Shown here piece by piece: positions 46,464-58,479 of a stretch of DNA of 64,000 nucleotides (positions within the stretch are counted from its first letter, which is position 1; each line of letters begins with the position of its first letter). A program made the translations under genes and the position numbers. The notes beneath the pieces are model-generated. The model searched no databases. It saw nothing but the letters and a program-made list of their open reading frames with translations, and was not told the origin of the DNA. Source of the DNA: Parelaphostrongylus tenuis (taxonomy: Eukaryota > Nematoda > Chromadorea > Rhabditida > Metastrongylidae); NCBI GenBank assembly GCA_019055375.1, contig JAHQIW010003620.1, positions 1 through 64,000 of the forward strand, given 5' to 3'.

Positions 46464-47267
46464 CCATGTAACCTAGAACAAACAAGCATAATCGCCTGTG
46501 CTACTTAGAGCTCCTTATAAGTTGAGTTTGCAACTGTGAAATATCTATTCATCACGCAAAAACTCATTTCCATCAAAAATCGAGAAGCACCACCATCAAG
46601 CTATTTAATTCGTACTTTTGACAAGATGATAGCTGTAGCTAGCTGGTCTACGATAACATAACATATTGTGGTAGTGGGTTGCACATGCACTTTCGCTTGA
46701 GACATGTGACTTGTCTATCGAAGTGTAGGACACCTCGAAACTTCAACCTCATAATACACCTTCAATAGCCTCATTGGGGCGACTCATGCAGAACCCATCC
46801 TGAGAACACCAGACTCATGGTTCTGAATGTATGAGGAATCCATAAGGAAAGATAACGCGAAATACAAAGACAGCTAATGCTTCAATGCTATTCACTTTTA
46901 AAGTGAACTATAAGGTCAATTTTGAGACCTCTGTCTGCTGCTCGAGAAGCGGCATATAGCTTGAAGACTGCATGGGAATTGATCCCTTACTTGAGGAAAA
47001 GCAGTGTAAAGCTCGAGTACGGATGGCAAAAAATGACCGATTTAGGATAAAAACAACTGTAGCACATCCCCCCTCCAAAAAATCACGTCGTTTACGTTAA
47101 TAGGATTGAAATGTCACCATATTAAAAAGAGATTGGCACAAATTAAGTATAAAACATACGTGGTTTTTCTGCTCAAGTAGTCGCTGTCTGTCAATTAAGC
47201 CGAGTAAGAAGTTGCACGCCTAAAAAAGAAAGACCTCTCATAGTATTAAAAGTTATATCGACTTTGA
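46464..47267. other. Left part of the segment splitting M1c; no gene seen
   Basis: No match to the X units. AT-rich, no protein-like frame. Confidence 0.4.
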
Positions 47268-47603
47268 CAAAAAAGAAGAACTAACCACTTTCATCTTGGT
47301 GACATACTCACGCATGCACCGCTCCTCTTCATTAGCCACGTCATCTCGCCCCTCACTGAAAATGGTATTGAACTACTGAAAACGCTGAGCTACACGAACA
47401 TTGCAGATTTCATCAACAGACGCATTGAAAATCTGTCGATGAGCCTCAATAGCGTTGACACTCAATTAGTTGTGGAAGTGGAGCACGAGACGCTCTTTTT
47501 TCTTGAACAGTTCCACTCTGATGGATGCGTAGACAAATTACGTATCGCTCGATGCGCAAAAAAGGAGCTTTCTGATGAGCTTAAGTTCGCTCAAAATACA
47601 TGA
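47268..47603 (+). other. Long open frame without start; strand undecided
   Basis: 111 codons open on the plus strand, reading HVISPLTENGIELLKTLSYT and later VDTQLVVEVEHETLFFLEQF, ending in TGA. The antisense frame also looks protein-like (EGRDDVANEEERCMREYVTK), with a single TAG. No clear splice acceptor on plus. It could be an exon of a plus gene, or a further decayed exon of the minus gene at 47820-48770. Confidence 0.3.
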
Positions 47604-47819
47604 GTAGAAATCATTTTCTCAGTCAATTCAGCAGAATTTCCTATGCAACCTACTCTATATCGCACATTTGCAAAGAAATCTGTAAGTGTGAAGCGTAATC
47701 TTCTTTTTGTTCTTATAACGCTATCTCGAATACTTTTAAAAGGCAAACTTTTTTCAAAATTGTCGAAATTTCAGCTTTATTGAACCTCCCAAAGTCCATC
47801 GGAAAGTCGTCCACATTCT

Positions 47820-48770
47820 CTAACCAAGTAGACGAGGCTGTTCGAGAGTGAAACATGATATTATTTTTGCTGCAAGGCAATAAGAGAGGCTTTCTAGAAA
47901 GTTAACACATAAGTAGAATCCCCATTACTCAAGCTTTCGAATATTATTGAAGTAAGGAAAATAATTTTTTGCAGCGGGAAAGTAGAAAGTTGCGTATCAT
48001 TGTGGGCACACGTCGTATTGAAAGGGTTAAGTAGCACACTGATCTCGTAATTTGAAAAAACATACTGTCTGCACTGCTAGCATATCCACGACGAATACGT
48101 TCAATTAGTGGCTTCAACAAGGCCGGAGGTGATGGAGAGAACTTGAAACTTCTTCTGTCAACTTCTACAATATCCGTGCACAACGGATGCTGAAGCAGAC
48201 GATCCTGAAGACATGCATTGCACAAAAGTAATGAAGCAAAGATAAAACTTCATATCGGTTTCATATAGACAATAAAATAATGTTGACGCATTTGTAGAGA
48301 CGGATTACTGTAAAAATTCGAAGTCAAGAAGAAAAAAATGCCAAATTCAGTGAAAACTAGTGAATTTTCAAAACGCACCCAATTCTTTACAATCTTTACA
48401 ACCTCTTCAATGTCGCCATTAAACATGTTTAGCCCTATGGTGCGGAAATCTATGCAGCCACCAGAAATCTCTCTGTAACTATTTCTCATAAGGCATTCAA
48501 TAAAAGATAAATTGTGAATACCGCTCAAATTTAACTGCTTTTAAACATTGTGACAATACTCTATAATTAACCATCTTACCATGGTTGTAAAGTACCCGCG
48601 GGCACTGGAGTGGGATGCGCATTGGCTGTTCTTAATAAAACAAGTGCTTCATCTAGGAAGTTCTCTGCGGTTTTTATGCAAAGATGCGCTATGAGTGAAT
48701 CGATGTGAAGAACGACTACTTCTTGACAATAATTTTCATCAGCTGATACGTGGTGACAACCCGAGCAGTT
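47820..48770 (-). CDS. Four-exon gene inside the split MITE (5' end not found)
   Basis: Exons chain in phase on the minus strand: 48770-48580, 48523-48379, 48204-48066 and 47869-47820 (TAG). Donors are CCATG/gtaaga (strong), TGG/gtgcgt and ACA/gtatgt. Acceptors are gataatatag, aaatttgag (weak), gcatgtcttcag and attgccttgcag. Exon 1 has a Cys-rich start (NCSGCHHV), then HIDSLIAHLCIKTAENFLDE and LVLLRTANAHPTPVPAG. Exon 2 has NMFN-GDIEEVVKIVKNW. Exon 3 has VDRRSFKFSPSPPALLKPLI. The helix-rich layout recalls TPR or PPR-type helical repeats, but I recognise no family. The last exon also has a longer, better-looking alternative frame (FHSRTASSTWLENVDDFP) that is out of phase. It is a host-type gene and not obviously a transposon. 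Confidence 0.5.
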
Positions 48771-48950
48771 CTATATTATCAGATTGAAATTATGATGAAT
48801 TAGAAGAACTGGTAAAGAAGTGAAGTAGAAAATAACGTGGAATTCGAACGATTGTGAAGACATTTTATGCAAGCGTTCATGTATAGACAAATTTCATATA
48901 CTGCTGCTGATACATTCGTATATATGTAGTGATGCATGCACAAACTACAC

Positions 48951-49067
48951 CTCGCGTATGTATACTTGGCATTTTCACTATACGATCCAAAAATTTTGTT
49001 TCGTACGTCCTTCTGCCGGATTTGAAAGTATATGACCGAGTAGATTGTAATTTGACCTTAATAAACT
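48951..49067 (-). CDS. Possible further exon upstream of the four-exon gene
   Basis: Between acceptor tgtctcctttag and donor CGAG/gtgtag, the frame reads SYTFKSGRRTYETKFLDRIV. It ends in phase 1, whereas the next exon starts in phase 0. Either another exon lies between or this is unrelated. Confidence 0.25.
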
Positions 49068-50949
49068 CTAAAGGAGACAAAGCCGTCGAAACGTCATCGA
49101 TTGTACTATGATTCGGTCTGTACTAATGTATTCAATGAATGCTATTATTAACAACAATATCATTCTTTTCAAAGAAAACCACTAAGTTTCCGATCTATGC
49201 CGAAACAAGTAGATTATTGGTGCTAGGGTGACAATTGGCGAGAAATTTTACATGGTACGAATCGTAACATGCGTAATGCTTTCAATTATTCCTTGCATTC
49301 ACAAATTTACTGCCCGAATTCGTTTTCCAAAGACGCTCCTAAAGAGTCGATGGAAAGAAGCACTTTTGCAGACATCATAGCACACAAAACACTGTGTTTA
49401 GATGGAGTGAATTTCTCACCAAAGATCCAGCGACAGTACTACTAGGCCAAGAGAAGTAAAGACTTACTACTACCGACAATGTGCTCCTGAATATTCTGAT
49501 GTGAACTCGAACAGACTTTCCACCAATGGTGATCAAAACAATAATGGAAACATAGATTCTACTGGTCGATAACATTATGCTGATGCGACTGGTGTGTTCC
49601 GATTACGAAGCATTGTGAGATACTAACTACATTAACATCAACAAGCGTGACTCGAAGTATACACACATGGAATAGATATTGATCTATAAATGGGACAGAA
49701 GGAACACAGCATTTGATTCCGGTAGATATATCGAGGATTTGCGCTTATTCCTCACAATGCTATCTCAGACTTGAATCTACTTCAATTCATGCTAGATATA
49801 GAATACTAAATGCACCCAATGTGAAAATTATTATTACCTAAACGTTTCCACAAAGAGCAGTCGAATGAAAATGATACAACTGCTTCTGAAGGCAGTGATT
49901 GTGAGTTGCACAATCTCGCCAAAAATATTGGCAGTTAGTTACACTGCGGTAAATAACGAAGCTGCTCAACTGGAACAAGTGGGATGGCGTACTGATGGCA
50001 ACTTTCTGCCAAATCCCTCTGGTTAGCTAGCAACGCGCTTATTTCTCAAGGAGTGTAAAGGAGAGTTATTGTTCAATGGAGTAAATGAAGTAAAAAAGAC
50101 GGGATTGCGCATATATCAAAAGAAGACTCAGTTTATGAAATACCGATGGTGAGGGAAATTAATCGAACTAGATGGGTGCCCAATCATAAGAACCAACTCG
50201 TCTGCATACCTTGCATATTCAAAGAGTATAAGGAACAACACAAGGGAAAATAAACAGAACGAAAGCAACATGAGCTGCATTCGGACTTTTTTTTTTGAAA
50301 AGAGGCTAAGCCACATAACATCTACTAGGAATCGAAGCACAGAAACTCGAAATCTATCTATCTCATCGTCAAGATCGACAAGACTACATAGTGATAGCGA
50401 AATAAAAATAGGCCGCTAATCGACCAAGAAAGGCATATGACAATTTGCAAGAACTACTGACTTCACTAGAAGAGATTTGAAACGTCTTAGACGACTACAT
50501 CTATACAGTGGTGTGACTCATTAGCACTCAAGTCAACTATCTGCCACATTAGCAGGAAAATATTCTTCAAAATAGCGGAGTGTGGACCGCAAAGTCACTA
50601 ATTTAGAAGCAGACCACCACCACAAATGACGATATATAAGGATCGCACTATGTATGAAGACCCATCAAAAAATTCTAAGTAATTCTGTGCTCATAAGAGG
50701 AAAACAAATGCAGTTATACCCAAGAACTCTGTGGACTGATTCGGCGTTTATTGCTCCTTTAGCTACACTCTTTTGAATGCACAACATGGCGCACAGAAGA
50801 TGTGCACGCATCTAATCATGAAACTGTTCCCGCAGTGAGCATACCTCGAGAAATTTCCACATTACTAGAAAATTAAATTTCAACTTTCCAAAACGGTACT
50901 ATAAGAGGTGGTTCAAACAAAAAAATCATAAGTATTCATTTTTTCAAAA
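49068..50949. other. No firm gene; one short secreted-like ORF
   Basis: At 49865-50026 (plus), a 53-codon frame starts MKMIQLLLKAVIVSCTISPK, resembling a signal peptide, and ends NFLPNPSG; it has no further support. The rest is AT-rich with a T/A homopolymer near 50289. Nothing else recognised. Confidence 0.3.
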
Positions 50950-51099
50950 AAAAGAATGCTTTTATCCTAAACGAGGTTGGTACGCCAGGGTCATACACCG
51001 GTGTTTCGGAGGTTCTTCCTCCTCGTCAGTGACCCCCGTCCCACATTAAGCCCTGCATTGTAGCAAGGAGGGAGGTGTATGTGGTAAGTGGTGATGGCA
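50950..51099. repeat. End fragment of a second MITE family
   Basis: Reads gtcatacaccggtgtttcgg and ctcctcgtcagtgacccc. It parallels the M1 end (gatacacgtgtttcg, actcgtcag) but is clearly diverged. It lies directly before the right part of M1c. Confidence 0.5.
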
Positions 51100-51393
51100 T
51101 ACTTTCGATCTTTTCATAGTCAGGTCTCTCTGTATAATGATAAAATTACCAGCCAAAGAGTAATCGAGGGCGCAACACTCTGTGTTGCGTGAAAATTTCA
51201 CTCGACATATAGTGTAAAACGTACGTCACCGATAACTCTATGTAAGGGAGCAGAGCACCCGAGAGAACTGACTATAAAAATGTCGAAAGACGGCAGGTTT
51301 TGCCCTACTGACGAGTCTGTAAGGACGAATCACTTGCATCGGGCTGTACAGGGTCCCTCACCGGACCACATGACAAGTTGGCTCAGATAATAA
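51100..51393. mobile_element. M1c, right part of a split MITE
   Basis: Continues M1c from ctttcgatcttttcatagtcag to the inverted right end (rc ccaacttgtcatgtggtccgg). Flows directly into X3. Confidence 0.85.
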
Positions 51394-52855
51394 CGAAGTA
51401 ACCACATATTGTTGGTATTTTGACATTTTTACTGTCTTATTTATGTAGCTTGTGTTGAGTGATCTAAATATTCCAGTGCGAGATAGGATCGGCTAAAAAA
51501 ATGAGTGAGCCTCAAAGCGGCCTGTCACTATTCACAATAAAACTCTTTGTAAATGTTTATTCTATATAATTTCACCATAATCGAAGTTTCTTAGAAGCAA
51601 AATTCATGATGTAGTCTCGAAAATTCGTTGTAAAGTGAGAGCCGCTTATTCCAGAAGCAAAACATAGTTCTCTGTTTAGTTATCGCTTAGAACTTTCAGA
51701 AACCAAGCTCATTGCTAAAATCTACAATTCTCAAAATAGCAAGTAATTACTAGCAGATGTATAAGCTCATTTTCAAAAAAGGTAAGAAACACGAGCCATT
51801 TTTGCATGAATGTGACCGATTTAACGCAATTTATGACGAAAAGTGTAGACTTTCAAGATGGAAAGCGGTCTTTTCAATAAAAATACGTTTATAGAAGCTC
51901 ATTCCGTAGCAGTCTAATTTTTCATAGCGAGGAAGTCTACTTGACAGCAAAATTCTAGTATATAATGCCGAAAAAATTTGCTGTGGAAATGAAACAGCGC
52001 GCTTCAGAAACAAAACTCTATCTTTTCAGAAAATTATAATATGAAAGTCCTTTAGCAAATCAAGCTTGATGCCACGATCTAAATTTTTCAAGCTCTCAGG
52101 TGAGTGCAGAAACAGAAATTAAAAAGAAAGAAGCAATTTAACAACTGGAAGTAAGTTTCCCTTCGAAAAGATGTGCCTCTTCAGTTGAAACAAATTGTGA
52201 TTTCTGGCAGGTGGACGTTTTTTTTACCAAGAAATCCCTCACAAAAATCTCTTCAGTGATATTCCCTAATGCTGATAATTTGCCCTCGGAACCTCACATT
52301 AGCGATGAAATTTCTATTTCCATGGAAGCATGTCGATAACAACTCGCCGACAGCCCGGCGAGCGCGGCGCACGCTCTGCACCGAAAGCGATACATGTGGT
52401 TGTCAAGGACTTAACCTGCAACGTCCGTGCGCATGTTTCTTATCGTTCTCAAGAAAACATGTTAAGATGTGGTTGTTCTAATGTGCGCATATTTGCGTAT
52501 TTCTTATGAAACAATTATACGCACATTAGAACGACAAAGAAAAAATGGGCGTATATTTGTATAATAAGAATTACACAGGAGTAATTCTTTGGAGTAATTT
52601 AGAGATGAATGAATTGTTATAGAAGCGATAGGATTCGTAATGTAAAGAAAAAAGAAAAAATGCTAAGACGGAACAATAAAGTGTCTGATAAAAGTTCCAT
52701 GCTCATATTGCTCTCGCGTACACTCTTAGCTATGATAGAAAACATTACTGCCCAGTATTCTGATTCACAACTAACAAACAACGTATTTTTTGAGAGCAGA
52801 AAGCCTTTCTTAACAGATAAATGATTTCATTGGTAAGAATCATACCTTTATCTGG

Positions 52856-52973
52856 TCAGCATCTTCGCAACTTTTGAACTTGCCGGTGGCGATACTGATG
52901 ACGCCACACGAGGTTGTGTGCAGCCAGCACAATACTGGCTGACGCCTTTCCGTCTGCTTCGCTTTCACAGACA
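52856..52973 (-). CDS. Conserved C-terminal exon-like frame (X3, first sub-copy)
   Basis: Matches X1 36240-36357 closely, with the same cctttccag acceptor and the same TGA. Unknown function. Confidence 0.28.
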
Positions 52974-53079
52974 CTGGAAAGGTAAGTATGACATGAGAGT
53001 CACTCAAACAAGTACTTTTATCTCTTCAGCAAGAAGAAGAGAGTTGATGAAAACATCTAAATTCGTATAGTAAACAACA

Positions 53080-53210
53080 GGGGGGGGGGGGGGGTTGGCC
53101 GAGTAGTAGTGATTCTCGGCGCGGACTGCGCGGGGTCGAGCTCTACGTTCATGTACTTTCAGGCAGTTAATAGCAATGCCTTATGAAACTCCACGGCCAG
53201 ATTATTCTGT
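53080..53210 (+). repeat. tRNA-headed SINE with (G)15 tract (X3, first sub-copy)
   Basis: Fifteen Gs (53080-53094), then ttggccgagtagtagtgatt and a B-box-like gagctctacgttc. Same position in the unit as the G run in X1. Confidence 0.6.
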
Positions 53211-53431
53211 CAGAAGTATCAGGATCCGCACAGTAATAAATGTGATGACGAATAATGAAGTGTCTAAAAAAAGTGCCTTGCTCATCTTGATTTCAAGTAT
53301 GCCCTTGACAATGTAAGAAAACATCACTGCCCAGTATACCGGTACTGAACTATGATACGTTTTTTTGAATGCAGAAAGTCGTTCCTAACAAACGAATGAT
53401 TTCATTTGATAAGAAGCATACCTCAATGAAG

Positions 53432-53550
53432 TCAGTATCTCCTCGGCATTTGATTTTGTCATAGACGTTTCTGGTGAGCCAACACGAGGTTGTGTGCAGC
53501 CAGCACTATCTTAGCTGACGCCGCTGCGGCCGCTATAGCGTCGGTAAACT
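53432..53550 (-). pseudogene. C-terminal exon-like frame (X3, second sub-copy, decayed)
   Basis: Reads TDAIAAAAASAKIVLAAHNL but has a stop soon after L-A-H-Q-K-R-L, and its acceptor is ctttctggag where other copies have a normal cag or tag. Broken. Confidence 0.3.
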
Positions 53551-53653
53551 CCAGAAAGGTAACTATAACATGTGATTCACTTGATCAAGCACTCTTATCT
53601 TTTCAACAAGAAGCAGATAATTCGATAGAATATCTAAGTCTGCATAGTAAACA

Positions 53654-53905
53654 AGGGGGCGTCTTGACCGAGTGGCTGTGATACTCGTCGCGTTGCGCGT
53701 GGAGTTGGGTTCTACCTTCAAACACTCTATGGCAGTTAACATTAATGTCCTATGGAACGCCACAACCACGCATTCCTCGAGACTGCTAGAAACTTGCTCA
53801 ACCAGTGTTCTACAGTGTTCAAGAATGAGACTAAAAGCGAGTTGCATGTTAGATTTCTGGAATCGCACATTGGAAGAAGAAACGCTGTGATGACTAATTG
53901 ATAAA
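53654..53905 (+). repeat. tRNA-headed SINE (X3, second sub-copy)
   Basis: gggggcgtcttgaccgagtg start, B-box-like gggttctaccttc. The open frames 53672-53890 (plus) and 53742-53948 (minus) fall within it. Confidence 0.65.
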
Positions 53906-54225
53906 GCATATAAAGAAATAGCAAACAACAGCTTCTCTTCAGAAACACTTACCGTTTTGGACGTCGTCCACGGGCCGTCTGGTGGCTCAGGGGAACGATC
54001 ACACTGCGAATGTGTCATCCGCGGCAAGCGCAGCGTGAGGCTGACGCAGTCGAAAAAATCGATGGAGGATACGCCGCGTGACGCACCACCCACGTGTCAT
54101 GACGTGACTGCAGCACTCACCACCATACCGCACTCGCTGCGGTCCTGCGAGTCGTCTCGTGTTGTCCTACTGCTATCTTGTTAAGTGACTTGACGTTTGC
54201 TTTTGTTCTACTCTCGTCCGTATCG

Positions 54226-54411
54226 CTATGGGCTTTGTTTGACTGTCTTGGGTCTGATTACGCTGCCATCAACCGCTTGTCGGACGTATTTGAGAGAATT
54301 TCTCCACGTACAAAATAATTTTGAATTTCGTAATATATGGCGTATTCGCTGCAAATCATCACGTCCCCCAAGGATTTCCGTAAAGTGTTCATAGCGCGAA
54401 GTCGACGTCAT
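54226..54411 (-). CDS. Conserved ORF overlapping the gene stop (X3, shortened)
   Basis: Counterpart of 38160-38363 with six fewer codons because of an earlier stop. Low support. Confidence 0.2.
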   Translation of the reverse strand: MTSTSRYEHFTEILGGRDDLQRIRHILRNSKLFCTWRNSLKYVRQAVDGSVIRPKTVKQSP

Positions 54412-55619
54412 TCCTTCCGCTCCTCCTCCGAATTTAATCTCCTTTCGATTATCTGTTGAATGGCTTCACTTAGTAGAGATGAAGAACCTGTAGCCACCTG
54501 TACGAAAAAATCAGTCTCGTTTTGATCTCATCTAATCAATTTCCTCTGATAATACTGATGCGCATGAGTCTAAGGATGTATTATGCTAATTTTTAGTTCT
54601 ATGAGAACTGAGTGGTGAGCAAAAACAGTGAATGAGTGGTGGCGCAAATGTACCTCTGTAGTGTAGTGGTAGAACGCGCCTCCTCGAAGAGGATGGGACG
54701 CGGTATCGATTACAGCGACTATATGAATGACAATAACACTGCGAAAAATGCAGTAAAAATACTAGAAATTCCTAATTTTCTAGGTTATATGCCTTGCAAT
54801 CATTTTGAAGCCAAGCATGTCAGTCTTCTGTCAATGAGGGCTGACTTATAGATCCCGATACACGTGTTCATTTCGGTCGCTACAATGTGAGGAAAAAGCC
54901 GGTACACAAAGAAAACACACTACCGGAACCTTCGAAGTTTGAGCTATTACATAACTACTAGGATCAAAAAAAGGCATGACTTTCTCAAGAGATCGAAAAA
55001 GGTGCGGATAACGGAGATGATCTATATTTGCGAAACCCAATCTCCTTCTGAATGTTGAAGCGCAACAAGAATTCGTATTTAGAAGCAAACATATCGCTGG
55101 ATTTGCAGGATTTACGCCATCGAATGATTTCTGAAAGCTTTGAGGAAAGGCCTCGTACAGCAAGAAATGTTTGGATGAGAAATACAACACTATTTTCGCT
55201 ATTGTAGCGAGGCAAGGAAGTCGCTTTGGAAAAAAAAAACAAATTTTCAAATTTTTTGAGATTCAAGCTATCAAACTACTACTTAGATCTCAAAAACTAC
55301 CAAAAATAACTTTTCCAAAACTGGGATCGGATAACGGAAATAATGGTGTTTTAGAAAACATGCACATTCAGAGGTACCCAGCCTGGAAGTTTAGCCTCAA
55401 TCCCAATGAAAGTTTGGCAGATTCTTGAGGAGTGAGATGAGGAAGAAAAAAACAACCAGTCTGTCCGTACTATCCGAACAGAGCGTTGATTTGATTGATA
55501 CTTACCTCATCGAACACTTCTTTACGGACGTTCGGTAAATTCACAGTATTGTTATATCTACTGCCCGACACACAGACGGACACGTTGTGGCTTTCGCTAC
55601 GATCGGTGGTGGAACTCAT
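54408..55619 (-). CDS. Two-exon gene for a 67-residue protein, X3 copy (intact)
   Basis: Exon 1 (55619-55506) and exon 2 (54497-54408) have the same lengths, phase, acceptor (ttttcag before ATG; cgtacag) and donor (GAG/gtaagt) as X1. There are about nine amino-acid changes from X1 (for example S to T, M to V and G to R in exon 1; A to T, R to Q and V to E in exon 2), no frameshift, and the acidic EERKE end is kept. The intact frame despite many replacements is mild evidence for a real protein, or for relaxed drift. Unknown family. Confidence 0.58.
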
Positions 55620-57507
55620 CTGAAAATGACATTGCAACGCTTCATCTAAAAATAGCAAATCAATAAAACAAGTTAATAAACAAACGAATCAATAGATCAA
55701 AGCAATAGCCAGTTAAATCATATAAAGCATAATAAATCACATTTATGGTCATAATAATATGAAAAATAATAATGATATAATTAAAAATCACAGTAAAATA
55801 TTCATAAAACCGCGATGAAAAAGCCATTTCAAAAACAAAGCACATCATTGAAATCTTTGGAATTTGAGATTTTATATAACTGTTAACACTCAACCCCTAG
55901 CGGGCGGCTATAGAAATCAATGCGAACAGAGCGAATAGCGCGATTTTCGATGTTTGATTAAAATTTTTTCCTTATTTGACGAAAATTTTCGAAATGTTTG
56001 TACCACTTCGATAGAACAAGATTTAGACTACTAGCTCATATGCTTGTGGTTTAGTTACACATGTCCTCTTTGAAAAACAATTCTCGTTTAGTATACAATC
56101 GTACGGAATTTGGCATTCAGTCAATTGAAGTGCATTGCACAAAGGTGGTCACAAGAAAAACCTTTAGTTTTGCTTTTCCCTAGCATTATACGAGACCCAA
56201 GAGTCGTCACAGTGAATAGAAATTGGAGAACAGCCGACAATTTATCAAAAATCATTTCGCATGTTGTTTCCGATAGCTGTTCATCGAAAACTCTCAGTAT
56301 AACTAAGTTCATGTCAATCTTTCGTTTATTTCTATTTATTCAGAGTTTCCGCACCTGAGAAAAGGTTGAGCACTTATGGATAGTAGTGGGAAGGGACAAG
56401 TGTCCTTGAATAAAGGACTTCGAACATTGGCATTATGCAAACTAATGGTCAGAAATATGTGTCTCCAAAGAAGTATTCTCGATACTTCTCCCTATCCACA
56501 CTATATTAAAAAATATGTTTCTTTTTCCTTTTCGAGGTTTCAGTAATTATTCAACAGCTTGAATATCGAAACCTAAGGGGCATGCTTTAATTTTAGAATG
56601 GTTTTTATAATACTATAAGGATGAAGTAAAAATTTCGGAACTCATATGTTAGGCGGCGATCAATTCTTAAGTCGATCTCATTCGCTGGTCAAGAGCTATT
56701 CTCAAAAGTGTTAGTAATCATTCGATTAGCCAAAACCTCTGGCTACCACTCAACGTCACCGGTTTTCTATAGCACCCTCTTATAACGTTGAAACATCCAA
56801 AATAAAATTTCGTGTTCATTTTTATCACGCGTATAAATCGCTAGAAGCACAAAAAGTATATCAGCGTGTAGATAATATTCGGCTGCAGCATCAGATTCTA
56901 CGATATCAACTGAAGTTTCTGTTGATGTGACGAAAAAGCCCCTCAAATGAATAACAATATTTCAAGCGCAGTTGAAGAAAGTAGGCGAAAAGGATCATTA
57001 CTGAATAAAATGTGAAGGGCAGCCGTAACAATGACTTGCTAGTAAATATGGCTGCAGGATCTACCGCTTAACTCGAGAGTGATCTACCGCACTGTGCGTT
57101 AAAACGGATGCACGTTCGTATGTTTTTCGTGCTTCCAGCGATTTATACTCGTGGTGAAAAGGAAGACGAAAAGCGAATGAGAATAAAACTTTATCCTGGA
57201 TGCTACAGCATCAAAAAAGGGTGCTTTAAAAGAAGGTGACACAGAGTCGTAGCTAGAGATTTATTTCGAACGACTACTAACACTCCTATGAAAAATTCTT
57301 GTCCAGCGAATGAGATCGGCTCATAAATATGTCGCCGTCAAACATATAAGTACCGAATTTCCTTTCACGCTCGGGCATCTCTCGCTGGACCGAGGTTTTT
57401 ATTCAGATTTTCAATAACCACACAATAGCACAAATCTCAATCATCTCAATGATAAGTTTAACCACTAAAAAGAACGTTTTATTGCGTTGCTACAGCTAAA
57501 AGATTAT

Positions 57508-57592
57508 TGAGTTTCACAATCGGCACCGTGTCGATCGGGCAGCGCAATTCACCTAAAGTGGGCGGTGCGCGACGAGGGTAAAACTCAATATT
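57508..57592. repeat. Small fold-back element
   Basis: About 85 GC-rich bases bounded by attgagttt and its inverse aaaactcaat, with ggcaccgtg / cggtgcgcg inside. It looks like a short terminal-inverted-repeat element. The surrounding 57400-58480 has no gene; the 61-codon frame at 58188-58373 is unsupported. Confidence 0.4.
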
Positions 57593-58479
57593 CATCCAGC
57601 CGTAACGACGCATAAAAATGTCTCTCCCAGAAACTAAGCACATCTTTGAATTTGTTAGGTATTGCGCTATCGTATGATTGTGAAAGCATTAGAGAAAAGC
57701 TCTGTTGGGCGAAAAATACTAAGATGTGGCAACACAGTTTTATTGTTGCTTCTACAGCTCGTTAAGAGAATTTCTTTCAAAAAAGAACCACACTGAAATT
57801 TTCGAGATTCGAGCTATCGAGTGGCTGTTGAAAGGCGACGGCTTGATTTCAACGCTGCTATATCCATTCACCTACCGGTGGAAGACATATGCGCTGCATG
57901 TGAAATGCAGTCTTAATGTCAATGTTGCAGCGCAATAGAGAGATTTTCTAGAAAACCAATAGCATTACCAAATTTGGCGAGATATGTGCTGTCGAAAAAT
58001 TACTCAGTTTTTTGAGGAAAAGCTTCGCTCATCTGAAGATGCCTGAATGTTGAATAACATTTTCTTTTTACTGTTACTGTGCACTATGGAGACTGTTCGA
58101 AAAATAAAACACCCCTTTCCAATTGCCGAAACTCAAGCTATCGAATAACTACTAAAATTTCCAAAAAGAGCTAAAAATGTTTTTTTTTTGAGTAAGGGTG
58201 CTGGTAGGAGAAGTACCGTATCATACGCAATAATGAACGCGCGCTCTCCTTACACTTACTCAAGCTACATATTAGAATTATCTCCACATAGACCTCCATT
58301 CGAAAAGTTTAGTTGTGGAAGATATGCTCTGAAGATACGTTCTCGCAAGATAGGCGATAGAAATGCACAATAAGGGTTTGAAGTTTGTTCGTTTTTTTCA
58401 CAAAGACGTGGTACAACCGTTGAAAAATGAAAGATTTCAACTGATGTAATCAATTTTTATATCAGAAACCTTTGCAAAA

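Larger units (their letters stand above)
51394..57400. repeat. X3: third copy of the X tandem unit
   Basis: Same order as X1: two sub-repeats (the second with a mutated acceptor), E-box/CRE block, 67-residue gene, tRNA-like block and conserved open block. Its right end is not followed by an M1 element and continues into sequence matching X0. Confidence 0.85.

Noticed and set aside
53563..54093. 176-codon minus-strand open frame
   Set aside because: Same artefact in X3: it covers the SINE and the GC-rich block without motif or splice logic.
58188..58373. 61-codon plus frame, Arg/Ser-rich
   Set aside because: Starts inside a T run in repeat-like sequence, has no partner exon and no recognisable family.
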